Assembly (NCBI RefSeq): GCF_006542395.2
Contig: NZ_CP038231.1
Coordinates: forward strand, 1,054,001-1,118,000
Direction of reading: 5' to 3'
DNA from: Formicincola oecophyllae
GTDB taxonomy: Bacteria; Pseudomonadota; Alphaproteobacteria; Acetobacterales; Acetobacteraceae
Length of the DNA: 64,000 nucleotides
Part shown: piece by piece, positions 44,744 to 53,080 of the stretch
Layout of the letters: each line of letters begins with the position of its first letter
Numbering within the stretch: the first letter of the stretch is position 1
Translations under genes and position numbers: made by a program
Notes under the pieces: generated by a model
Databases searched by the model: none
What the model was told of the DNA's origin: nothing
The model's input: only the letters and a program-made list of their open reading frames with translations

Positions 44744-45295
44744 ATGCCGGATTATCGGGCTGCCCTGCTGGGCGGGCAATTACTCATGGCTGTGGCGCTT
44801 GGGGGGGCTTTGTGGGCCATGCCCACACCAACCATGGCCTGGAGCCTGACCCAGCATGTTGAAGACATCATTGATGGCGCCCCACCACCTTCCATGCCGC
44901 CCAGCTGCGATAACGCCGCTTTCACGGAAGCACGCGCAGGTTATGAGGAGAAGGCACGGCACAGCTTTTTCAGGCATCCCCACTTCAACCATCCTGAGCA
45001 TGTGTGCGGGGTGGTGATGAAAACATGGCGTGCCCGCCGCACACGCAGCGGCTGGCATGGCTATTTTTTGCTCAATATAGGCAATGCCGCCCCTGTGCGC
45101 ATTGTTGTGAACCTGGGAGAAATGCAACCCCACCTGCATTGGCCTTGGGTCCAGCCAGGAGACAGCGTTGAGGTGGAAGGGCGCTATTATTTTGATTCAA
45201 AACGCCGCCAAGGCATTGATTGGACTCATGAAGGCAGCAGCAGGCGCTGGCCTTACACGGGCTTTGTGATTGTCAACGGGCAGCGTTTTGATTGA
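44744..45295 (+). CDS. DUF3465 domain-containing exported protein
   Basis: The N-terminus is a typical signal peptide (MPDYRAALLGGQLLMAVALG, cleavage likely after TMA near residue 32). The mature ~150 residues match the DUF3465 family, an OB-fold-like domain: CGVVMKTWRARRTRSGWHGY, VQPGDSVEVEGRYYFD and the hallmark IDWTHEGSSRRWPYTGFVI. Function unknown. I chose ATG 44744 because AAGGAAAC lies seven bases upstream; the frame stays open back to 44690. It converges with clpA. Confidence 0.82.
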   Translation: MPDYRAALLGGQLLMAVALGGALWAMPTPTMAWSLTQHVEDIIDGAPPPSMPPSCDNAAFTEARAGYEEKARHSFFRHPHFNHPEHVCGVVMKTWRARRTRSGWHGYFLLNIGNAAPVRIVVNLGEMQPHLHWPWVQPGDSVEVEGRYYFDSKRRQGIDWTHEGSSRRWPYTGFVIVNGQRFD

Positions 45296-45400
45296 ATCTT
45301 AATGCGCACTACCTTGGTGACGCATGCTGGATATCATGAAGTGAAAGGCCACCCCTTGGGGTGACCCTTCACGCAGGTAGCGCCTAACCTGGAAGCGCGC

Positions 45401-47809
45401 TTAGGCAGCAGCTGTAGCGGTAGGCGCTTTGAGGCGCCCACTAGGGGCACGTCTGCCACCCCTGCCCCCGCTGGGTGTTTTGGTTTGGTTGGGCGCAGCC
45501 TTTTTCAGGCGCTGGGCTTTGCCAGGCAAGGCTGCTGCGGCTTTGGGATCTGGCCTTGGGCTGGTGGCCAGGGTTAGGGCATCAGCTTTGCTATTCACCC
45601 CAACCCGCACATGACCGCCCTGGACCAGGGTGCCGAACAGCAGTTCCTCAGCCAGGGGCTTTTTGATTTTCTCCTCAATCAGCCTGCCAAGGGGCCTGGC
45701 ACCGTTGAGCTTGTCATGGCCTTTCTGCGCTAGCCAGTCACGCGCGCCTTGCGAAAGGCTGAGGGTGACATGCTTCTGCGCCAGCTGCAGGGCCAGGGCG
45801 TCAATGAACTTGTCCACCACATGGCGCACGGTTTCAGGCGCCAGCGGGGCAAAGGGCACGATGGCGTCCAGACGGTTGCGGAACTCAGGCGTGAACAGGC
45901 GCTTGATGGCTTCCTCATCCTCGCCGCTGCGGGCGCTTGGGCGCGCAAAGCCGACTGCTTCACGCGACATGGCCTCAGCGCCGGCATTTGTGGTCATGAC
46001 AAGGATGACGTTGCGGAAATCAACTGTTTTGCCATTGTGGTCAGTCAGCTTGCCATGGTCCATGACCTGCAGAAGCAGGTTGAAAAGCTGTGGATGGGCC
46101 TTCTCAATCTCATCCAGCAGGAGGACGGCATGGGGGGTGCGGTCAACGACGTCCGTCAGCAGGCCGCCTTGTTCAAAACCCACATAGCCTGGCGGGGTGC
46201 CAATCAACCGGGAAACCGAATGGGCCTCCATATATTCCGACATGTCAAAACGGATAAGCTCTACACCAAGCGTGTTGGCCAGCTGGCGTGCCGCTTCCGT
46301 TTTGCCAACGCCTGTGGGGCCTGAGAACAGAAAGCTGCCAATGGGCTTCTCACTATCACGCAGCCCTGCCCGTGACAGCCGCACAGCTGATGAAAGGGCG
46401 TCTAGGGCGTTGTCCTGCCCATAAACCGTCCTTTTAAGGGCAGCTGGCAAGTCGCGCAGAGCCGCACGGTCATCATGGGAGATGTGGCGTGGTGGCACCT
46501 GGGCAATCTTGGCCACGATGGCTTCCACCTCACGCAGGCCGATAGTGGCGCGGCGGCGGCTTTTAGGCAGCAGACGCTGGGCCGCGCCGGCTTCATCGAT
46601 GACGTCAATGGCTTTGTCAGGCAATTTGCGGTCGTGAATGTGGCGGTTGGCCAGTTCCACAGCGCCCTTGATGGCTGCCTCAGTGTAGCGAATGCCATGG
46701 TGGCTCTCATAGCGGGGCTTCAACCCTTTGAGGATGCGCACGGCGTCTGCTGGGGATGGCTCGGCCACCTCCACTTTTTGGAAGCGCCGGGTCAGGGCTG
46801 CGTCCTTCTCGAAATGTTGCCTGTATTCCTGCCATGTTGTGGCGCCTATGCAACGCAACTTGCCGGCCGCCAAAGCGGGCTTAAGCAGGTTGGAAGCATC
46901 CATGGCGCCACCCGTTGTGGAGCCTGCCCCCACAAGCATGTGGATTTCATCAATGAACAGCAGCGCGTGGGGGCGTTTGGCCAGTTCAGCTAAGATGCCT
47001 TTGAGGCGCTCTTCAAAATCGCCCCGGTAGCGGGTGCCAGCCAGCAAGCTGCCCAGGTCAAGGGCGTAGATGGTGGCCCCTGAAAGCACCTCTGGAACGT
47101 CACCTTGGACAATGCGCCAGGCCAGGCCTTCAGCGATGGCGGTTTTGCCAACGCCAGGGTCACCCACCAGAAGGGGGTTGTTTTTAGTGCGCCGGCACAG
47201 GATCTGGATGACGCGCTCCACCTCCCCCTCACGGCCAATCAAAGGGTCGACTTTGCCCTTCTCAGCGCTTTTGTTGAGGTCAGTGCAGTAGGTCGCCAGC
47301 AGTTCAGCGCCAGCGTTCCTGCGCCCACGCTTGCCGCTTGGGGGGCTATCTTCCCCTTCACCCTCATCCTCCGTGGAGGAGACATTGCGTTGCGCCAGCG
47401 CGTGAATGGCGTCCAGGCGCGTCATCCCCGCCTGCTGCAGGTAATAGACGGCATGGCTTTCACGCTCCACAAACAGCGCAATCAGAATGTTAGCACCATT
47501 CATCTTGTGCTGGCCTGTGCTTTGGATGTGCACGGCAGCACGCTGGATCACACGCTGGAAAGCGCCTGTGGGCTGGGGTGGTTCCTCGCGTTCAGCATAG
47601 TGGATGCTTTCCAGGCCGCTTTGGAGGAAGTCGTCCAATTCCTGGATGAGCTGCTCCACGTCCACGTCACACGCTTCCATGATGGCGCGGGCGTCACGAT
47701 CGGTGCAAAGGGCGAGAAGGAGGTGCTCAAGCGTGATGAACTCATGCTGCCGAGCAGCGGCAAGGGCCAGCGCACGCTGGAGCGTCTGTTCAAGGTTGGG
47801 AGTGAGCAT
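45401..47809 (-). CDS. clpA: ATP-dependent Clp protease ATP-binding subunit ClpA
   Basis: AAA+ unfoldase that feeds N-degron and other substrates to ClpP. The N-domain (1-145, [20 protein letters not shown]) is the ClpS docking site. The first AAA+ module has [14 protein letters not shown] and [14 protein letters not shown], the second has [14 protein letters not shown] and [13 protein letters not shown]. The short middle region separates it from ClpB. The C-terminal ~55 residues form an unusual Lys/Arg/Pro/Gly tail ([20 protein letters not shown]). 802 residues. clpS lies 213 bases upstream on the same strand. Confidence 0.96.
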   Translation of the reverse strand: MLTPNLEQTLQRALALAAARQHEFITLEHLLLALCTDRDARAIMEACDVDVEQLIQELDDFLQSGLESIHYAEREEPPQPTGAFQRVIQRAAVHIQSTGQHKMNGANILIALFVERESHAVYYLQQAGMTRLDAIHALAQRNVSSTEDEGEGEDSPPSGKRGRRNAGAELLATYCTDLNKSAEKGKVDPLIGREGEVERVIQILCRRTKNNPLLVGDPGVGKTAIAEGLAWRIVQGDVPEVLSGATIYALDLGSLLAGTRYRGDFEERLKGILAELAKRPHALLFIDEIHMLVGAGSTTGGAMDASNLLKPALAAGKLRCIGATTWQEYRQHFEKDAALTRRFQKVEVAEPSPADAVRILKGLKPRYESHHGIRYTEAAIKGAVELANRHIHDRKLPDKAIDVIDEAGAAQRLLPKSRRRATIGLREVEAIVAKIAQVPPRHISHDDRAALRDLPAALKRTVYGQDNALDALSSAVRLSRAGLRDSEKPIGSFLFSGPTGVGKTEAARQLANTLGVELIRFDMSEYMEAHSVSRLIGTPPGYVGFEQGGLLTDVVDRTPHAVLLLDEIEKAHPQLFNLLLQVMDHGKLTDHNGKTVDFRNVILVMTTNAGAEAMSREAVGFARPSARSGEDEEAIKRLFTPEFRNRLDAIVPFAPLAPETVRHVVDKFIDALALQLAQKHVTLSLSQGARDWLAQKGHDKLNGARPLGRLIEEKIKKPLAEELLFGTLVQGGHVRVGVNSKADALTLATSPRPDPKAAAALPGKAQRLKKAAPNQTKTPSGGRGGRRAPSGRLKAPTATAAA

Positions 47810-48022
47810 CTAGCGATCCTTCACGAACGTGTCCGGCCTGGGGCGGGATGATTCCCGCAGCGCTTCAGCTTGGTCAGCCAAGGGCCGGAGAGGGCAAGGC
47901 TGGTTTGGAAAGCAAGGTGTGGGGGTAGCCAGGGCCCCGGTTTTGGAACCCTGGGAGTAGGGGTTTTCAAGTTGATGGGGAAAAAATATGTCGGGATTGA
48001 GGGTAGTTGCGCCCCGGGGCCT

Positions 48023-48370
48023 TCAGGCTTTTTCAAAGGTGCATTGCAGGGGGTGGTTCTTCTGGCGCGCCAGCCCAGTGACCTGGGCGACTTTGGTTTC
48101 GGCAACCTCACGGGTGTAAAGGCCGCAAACAGCGCTCCCCTCATGGTGGACCTGCAGCATGACGGCCATGGCCTGCTCAGGGCTTTTGTGGAAATGCCGC
48201 TCCAATACGTGCACCACAAAATCCATGGGCGTGTAGTCATCATTGAGAAGCAGCACTTTATAAAGGGAAGGATGGGCCAGGCGCTGTCTGGTTTGGGAGA
48301 GGACATCAGCCTGCACACCAGCAGGACGGTGTGATTGAGGTGCTGGTGCTGGGCGCTTGTCCTTGTCCAT
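48023..48370 (-). CDS. clpS: ATP-dependent Clp protease adaptor ClpS
   Basis: Binds N-degron substrates (bulky hydrophobic N-termini) and hands them to Clp[23 protein letters not shown] is the signature with the Asn-Asp gate, followed by [18 protein letters not shown] and [17 protein letters not shown]. 115 residues with a ~35-residue flexible N-terminus. ATG 48370 has GAGGACAC upstream; a GTG at 48409 is possible. It lies upstream of clpA, the standard order. The 213-base gap to clpA contains no recognised feature. Confidence 0.95.
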   Translation of the reverse strand: MDKDKRPAPAPQSHRPAGVQADVLSQTRQRLAHPSLYKVLLLNDDYTPMDFVVHVLERHFHKSPEQAMAVMLQVHHEGSAVCGLYTREVAETKVAQVTGLARQKNHPLQCTFEKA

Positions 48371-48662
48371 GCCGTGTGTCCTCGCGCAGTGGTTGAATAG
48401 GGAAGGCACCCTTCACACTGGTACAGCCAGCGTGCACCAGGAGGGGCCAAGTGGGGTCAAGGGGTTTCTGTCGCCGTAGCCGCTAATAATTCTGGACATT
48501 GGCAACAAGGCGTCCCTATCATGAAGAAAAAGATGGGGATGCTTAGCCGAGCCTGCAAGGTCCCTTCAAAAGGCAACGGGGCCATTGCCTTGCCCACTCG
48601 TGAACATTCATTGAACATCCAGGGATGCACCGTCCCGGGCCCGAAGCATCAGGAGATGCATC

Positions 48663-49808
48663 ATGCACATTGAGAATCAGGGTGACATTCAGCGTTCCCC
48701 AACGCCAGGCCCTTCCTCCCTGAAGCGTCTTGCCGTGCGCATCTGCACGGTGCTGGGGCGGAAAGTGGGGCAGGGGCTGCGCCAACATGGTACCCTGGTC
48801 GCTGGGGTTGGCATGGGCATGGCCGCTTTCTTCAGCATGGTGCCTAAGGCGCAAGCGCAATACGCAGGTCATGTCTCCACCTTGGTGATGGATGCCGCCT
48901 CAGGGCGTGTCCTGTCTGAAACTGACGCTGACCTGCAGCGCTACCCTGCGTCCCTCACTAAAATGATGACGCTTTACCTAACGTTCAGGGCGATTGACGA
49001 AGGGCGCCTGTCGCTCGACCAGCGCATTGCCATCACCCCTCATGCGGCTTCTATGGAGCCTTCCAAACTGGGCTTGCGCCCCGGCAGCACGCTGACGGTT
49101 TATGAGGCCGTTATGGCCTTGGTGACGAAATCCGCCAATGATGCCGCTTGTGCCTTGGGCGAGTATCTGGGCAATGGCAGCGAGCCACGGTTCGCCAACG
49201 CCATGAGTGACCAAGCCCGTGCCCTTGGCATGCGTAACACCACGTTCCGCAACGCTTCAGGCCTGCCCAACCCTGACCAAGTGACGACTGCGCGTGACCT
49301 GGCGATCCTCGCCCGGCACCTCATCAAGGATTTCCCGCAGTTCTACCCTTATTTCAGCGCCAAGGAATTTTATTTCAGGGGGCGGATGCTGCCTAACCAT
49401 GACACCCTTTTGCGCCTTTACGCTGGCGCTGACGGCCTCAAGACCGGTTACACGGGCGCTGCAGGGCACAACCTGGTTAGCTCAGCGGTGCAGGGGCAGT
49501 CGCGCCTCATTGGTGTGGTCATGGGGGCAAGCAGCAATAACATCCGCAACCTCATCATGATGGACCAGTTGGACAATGGCTTCACCGCCATGGGACAGAC
49601 CCCTTATGCGCGCCCCACTTACGTGGCGCCCCGCCGCTCCCCGCTCCTTTATGTCCATTACCACCGCAGCCGGCCGCAGCACAGCACGCTGCGCATGGCC
49701 ACCTGGCGCCATTACACCCATCACCTGACGTTCTCGTCCCACGCGGCGCATGCAACCCATGCTAAGCATGGCAAAGCCCACGCGGTGCTTCACAAGCGCC
49801 ACCACTAA
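48663..49808 (+). CDS. D-alanyl-D-alanine carboxypeptidase (S11 family, PBP5/6-like)
   Basis: Trims the terminal D-Ala of peptidoglycan stem peptides. A signal-like segment (VGMGMAAFFSMVPKAQA, residues 43-60) precedes the mature start. The serine triad is visible: SLTK (SxxK), SAN (SxN, in TKSANDAAC) and KTG (in LKTGYTGAAGHNL). SNGL-type FRNASGLPNPDQ is typical. The C-terminal 60 residues are His/Arg-rich (HYTHHLTFSSHAAHATHAKH) and do not resemble the usual membrane anchor. The start has AGGAGATG upstream. Confidence 0.9.
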   Translation: MHIENQGDIQRSPTPGPSSLKRLAVRICTVLGRKVGQGLRQHGTLVAGVGMGMAAFFSMVPKAQAQYAGHVSTLVMDAASGRVLSETDADLQRYPASLTKMMTLYLTFRAIDEGRLSLDQRIAITPHAASMEPSKLGLRPGSTLTVYEAVMALVTKSANDAACALGEYLGNGSEPRFANAMSDQARALGMRNTTFRNASGLPNPDQVTTARDLAILARHLIKDFPQFYPYFSAKEFYFRGRMLPNHDTLLRLYAGADGLKTGYTGAAGHNLVSSAVQGQSRLIGVVMGASSNNIRNLIMMDQLDNGFTAMGQTPYARPTYVAPRRSPLLYVHYHRSRPQHSTLRMATWRHYTHHLTFSSHAAHATHAKHGKAHAVLHKRHH

Positions 49809-49877
49809 AAGCGCTTGCTGCCAGGGGGCCTTTGCAGGGGCTGGCGCCTGGCCTTGCATCATAGTGGTGGAAGACGC

Positions 49878-49985
49878 ATGAACAAGACCTGGCCGCGCTC
49901 GGAAGTTTTGCGCTCCCCCAAAGCGGCAGCTTTGTACTCCCCTAGGGCTGCGCGGCACATGGGCACCATGCGGGAAGCCCTGTAA
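49878..49985 (+). CDS. Candidate 35-aa basic peptide before map
   Basis: An ATG with GGAAGACGC upstream opens 35 codons (MNKTWPRSEVLRSPKAAALY to MREAL) ending 33 bases before map. It is Arg/Ala-rich with no membrane segment. It could be a leader or chance. Only the site and position support it. Confidence 0.2.
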   Translation: MNKTWPRSEVLRSPKAAALYSPRAARHMGTMREAL

Positions 49986-50018
49986 TCATTCATTCACAAG
50001 AGATGAGAGGGCCCCTCC

Positions 50019-50819
50019 ATGGCAGCCAAAAACCGCAACGGCCACCGCCTTTACAGCGAACAGGATTTTGAAGGGCTGCGCGCAGCTGGGCGCCTGGCTG
50101 CAGATTTGCTGGACATGATCGGTGCCCATGTGCAGCCAGGCGTCACCACAGGCGCGCTTAACCAGATCATCCATGACTACACCTGTGACCATGGCGCCAT
50201 TCCAGCGCCGCTGAACTACCACGGCTTTCCTAAGTCATGCTGCATTTCCATCAATCATGTGGTGTGCCATGGCATTCCAGGTGACAAGGCGCTGCGTGAA
50301 GGGGACATCCTCAATATTGATGTCACACCCATCCTGAACGGTTATTATGGTGACGCCTCGCGCATGTACGGTGTGGGGAAAATCCCCCGTAAAGCTGAAA
50401 AGCTGATTGACGTGACGTTTGAATCCCTCCAGCGCGCGCTTGCCGTGGTGCGCCCTGGCGCCCAGCTTGGCGACATTGGCCACGCCATACAGGACTACGC
50501 TGAAAGCCATGGCTGCTCTGTGGTGCGGGATTTCTGCGGCCACGGTACGGGGCTGGCTTTCCACGAATCTCCAAGCGTGCTGCATTACGGCAAAGCTGGA
50601 ACAGGCGACAAGCTGGAAGCTGGCATGGTCTTCACCATTGAGCCCATGCTTAACCTGGGCAAGCCTGACGTAAAGGTGCTTGCTGATGACTGGACGGCCG
50701 TCACCCGTGACCGTTCCCTTTCTGCCCAGTTTGAGCACACGCTGGGCGTGACACATGACGGGTGCGAGATTTTCACCCTTTCCCCCAAAGGGGCTGGTTG
50801 GCCCCCCATCAAGGAGTGA
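50019..50819 (+). CDS. map: Type I methionine aminopeptidase
   Basis: Removes initiator Met from new proteins. SVCHGIP-type ISINHVVCHGIPGDKAL is the signature; the metal ligands are Asp in GDILNIDVTPI and in GYYGDASRMY, His in FCGHGTGLAFHE, and Glu in FTIEPML and QFEHTLGV. 266 residues, the normal size. ATG 50019 has GAGAGGGCCCC upstream. The stop overlaps the ATG of ggt by one base (TGATG), suggesting coupled translation. Confidence 0.96.
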   Translation: MAAKNRNGHRLYSEQDFEGLRAAGRLAADLLDMIGAHVQPGVTTGALNQIIHDYTCDHGAIPAPLNYHGFPKSCCISINHVVCHGIPGDKALREGDILNIDVTPILNGYYGDASRMYGVGKIPRKAEKLIDVTFESLQRALAVVRPGAQLGDIGHAIQDYAESHGCSVVRDFCGHGTGLAFHESPSVLHYGKAGTGDKLEAGMVFTIEPMLNLGKPDVKVLADDWTAVTRDRSLSAQFEHTLGVTHDGCEIFTLSPKGAGWPPIKE

Positions 50820-52711
50820 TGGGCCACTTTTGGAAAAAGGTGGCGCGCCCAGCAGCGCTGGCGCTGGCAGCCTGGACCTTAGCGCCTAAGGTCCCGGTTT
50901 GGGCCCAGGCTGTAACCACCCCGCCAGCGCCTGTTTTAAGCGCAGCCCACGATCCCCTGGCCTTTGGGCCTGACATTATCCCCCGCGGCACCATGGTGGA
51001 AGGGCGCCATGGCATGGTTGTCAGCGCCCAGCATTTGGCAAGCGCAGTTGGCGCTGACATCCTGCGCCGAGGTGGCAATGCCGCTGATGCCGCCGCGGCT
51101 GTGGGCTATGCCCTTTCTGTTGTCTACCCTGCGGCTGGCAGCCTGGGTGGGGGTGGGTTCAGCGTAGTTTGGCTGCCTGGCAAAGCTGCCCGTTCCCACC
51201 AAGCTGGCCAAGGCCATGCCGTGTTTGTGGATTTCCGGGAGAAGGCCCCAGCTGCTGCCACAGCGACCATGTTTCTTGATGGCCTTGGCAAGCCACGCCC
51301 AGGCCTTTCAGCGCATGGGTGGAAAGCGGTGGCGGTGCCAGGCACTGTCGCTGGCATGGAGGCGCTGCGCCAGCGCTGGGGCCGGCTGAGCCGTGCCGTT
51401 GTCATGGAACCTGCCATCCGGCTGGCCCGCGAAGGCTACGTGCTGGAACAAGGCGATGTAGATTTGATGGGCACTAATCTGCCCAGTTTCAGGGAAGACC
51501 CTTACGGACGCCATATATTCCTCCATGAGGATGGCAGCACCTGGAAAGTGGGGGAGCGCTTCAAGCAGCCTGCCCTGGCAGCCTCCTTGGCGTTGGTGGC
51601 GCGCTTGGGTGGCGATGCCTTCTACAAAGGTCCCTTGGCGGGTGCCATCACCCAGGCCAGCCAACAGGGCGGCGGGTTGCTCACCATGGGGGATTTCGCG
51701 CGCTACCATGCCAGTGTGGCCGCCCCCCTGCGTTGCGGCTACCGTGGTTTTACCCTCCACACAGCCCCACCACCCAGCGCTGGCGGTGTGGCGCTGTGTG
51801 AAATGCTGGGCATCCTGGAGGGCTACAACATGAAGGCCCTAGGCCCCCATACCCTGCCAGCTGTGCAGGTGGCTTTGGAAGCCATGCGCCATGCCTACTC
51901 AGACCGGCGCAGCATAGGGGACCCTGCTTTCACGCCTTCCATGAAGGTGGTGGGGCAGGTTTTGGCCCAACGTTACCTCAGCGCAGTGCGCCAGAGCCTT
52001 CCTTTGGACCACGCGCTTGATTCGCGCCGCCTGCAGGTGGGGCGCGCAGCCCCTTTGCCCTTGGCTGCCCCCCTTGGCCCCTTAGCTCAGGAGAAGCACG
52101 AGACAACCCAATATTCCGTCATGGACCATGACGGCATGGCGGTTTCAACGACCTTCACGTTGGATGGGTGGTTCGGGGCTGGCGTCATGGGGGGTGGAAC
52201 AGGCATCTGGCTCAATGATGAAATGGACGATTTCGCCATGGCGCCCGGTGTGCCCAACATGTTTGGCGTCCCAGGCAGTGCCGCCAACGCCATTGCGCCT
52301 GGCAAGGTCCCGCTTTCTTCTATGGCGCCCACTGTGGTCACACGCCATGGCCGCGCTGTGCTGGTGTTTGGTAGCCCTGGCGGGTCGCGCATTCCCACCA
52401 TCCTGCTTTCTGTGATGTCAGGGCTGGCTGACTATGGCTTTGACCTGCGCCAGGCGGTGGTGTGGCCGCGTATCCATGAGCAGTGGATGCCCCCCCCTGT
52501 GGAGGTGGAGCCGGGCGCTTTGTCGCCTGAAGTGCGACAGGGACTGGAAAAGCTGGGTTACGTCATCGTGCCCCATCGACCATGGGGCATGGTGGAGGCC
52601 ATCTTGACTGATGCGCCCCACTTAGTGCCACAGGCTGGCGCCACACCGCCGCGGCGTTTCTTCGGGGTGGCTGACCCCCGCCACCCTGGTGGCGCTGCCA
52701 TAGGCTATTGA
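50819..52711 (+). CDS. ggt: Gamma-glutamyltransferase
   Basis: Periplasmic Ntn-hydrolase that cleaves glutathione and transfers gamma-glutamyl groups. It has a signal peptide with a hydrophobic core (PAALALAAWTLAPKVPVWAQA). The catalytic nucleophile is Thr429 in HETTQYSVMDHDGMAV, first residue of the small subunit after self-cleavage. GGNAADAAAAVGYALSVVYP and GSPGGSRIPTILLSV are family blocks. 630 residues. ATG 50819 touches the map stop. It could feed glutathione amino acids or handle glutathione made in sugar-rich habitats; that is inference. Confidence 0.93.
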   Translation: MGHFWKKVARPAALALAAWTLAPKVPVWAQAVTTPPAPVLSAAHDPLAFGPDIIPRGTMVEGRHGMVVSAQHLASAVGADILRRGGNAADAAAAVGYALSVVYPAAGSLGGGGFSVVWLPGKAARSHQAGQGHAVFVDFREKAPAAATATMFLDGLGKPRPGLSAHGWKAVAVPGTVAGMEALRQRWGRLSRAVVMEPAIRLAREGYVLEQGDVDLMGTNLPSFREDPYGRHIFLHEDGSTWKVGERFKQPALAASLALVARLGGDAFYKGPLAGAITQASQQGGGLLTMGDFARYHASVAAPLRCGYRGFTLHTAPPPSAGGVALCEMLGILEGYNMKALGPHTLPAVQVALEAMRHAYSDRRSIGDPAFTPSMKVVGQVLAQRYLSAVRQSLPLDHALDSRRLQVGRAAPLPLAAPLGPLAQEKHETTQYSVMDHDGMAVSTTFTLDGWFGAGVMGGGTGIWLNDEMDDFAMAPGVPNMFGVPGSAANAIAPGKVPLSSMAPTVVTRHGRAVLVFGSPGGSRIPTILLSVMSGLADYGFDLRQAVVWPRIHEQWMPPPVEVEPGALSPEVRQGLEKLGYVIVPHRPWGMVEAILTDAPHLVPQAGATPPRRFFGVADPRHPGGAAIGY

Positions 52712-52765
52712 GCGGCACGGGGCTGGGGTACTTGCATGTCGTGGCTGAATGTGATGTTAAAGGCC

Positions 52766-52863
52766 CTGGAAAGTCGGCCCGGACGATTGGCGCGTGAACC
52801 CGGTCAGATCGGGAACGAAGCAGCCGCAGCGTTGTCCGGTCGGGTCGGTGTCCGGCTTTCCAC
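52766..52863 (+). ncRNA. ffs: SRP RNA (bacterial small type, 4.5S-like)
   Basis: The ends pair as a long hairpin (GGAAAG at 52768 with CTTTCC at 52856). The domain IV core GGTCAGATCGGGAACGAAGC AG, beginning at 52802, matches the SRP consensus (GTCAGG-CCGGAAGG-AAGCAGCC). The tetraloop GGAA is closed by CG/CG instead of CC/GG, a paired change. Position before dnaX is the usual one. Outer ends are approximate. Confidence 0.9.
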
Positions 52864-53080
52864 CCCCTTTCAAAACTGAACGGCCACAGTGGTCACCATG
52901 CTGGAGCCACTAGGCTGGACGCACCGCGCGGGGCGCCGCCAGGGTTTTGCTGTGGTTGGTGGCTTTTCCGCTTTGCACGCTTGGCCGCTTAAAATCCGCC
53001 CTGACATGCGCCATGATGGGGTACAGGTGCCTTTAGGCCTTTAAGAGCCACCATGAGGCAGCACAGCAGGAGAACGGGTG

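Noticed and set aside
48521-48673. 50-codon ORF running into the start of the carboxypeptidase gene
   Set aside because: It has no Shine-Dalgarno sequence and overlaps the better supported start at 48663; the composition is unremarkable.
52898-53044. 48-codon ORF between the SRP RNA and dnaX
   Set aside because: No ribosome binding site and no recognisable features; likely chance in a 217-base gap.
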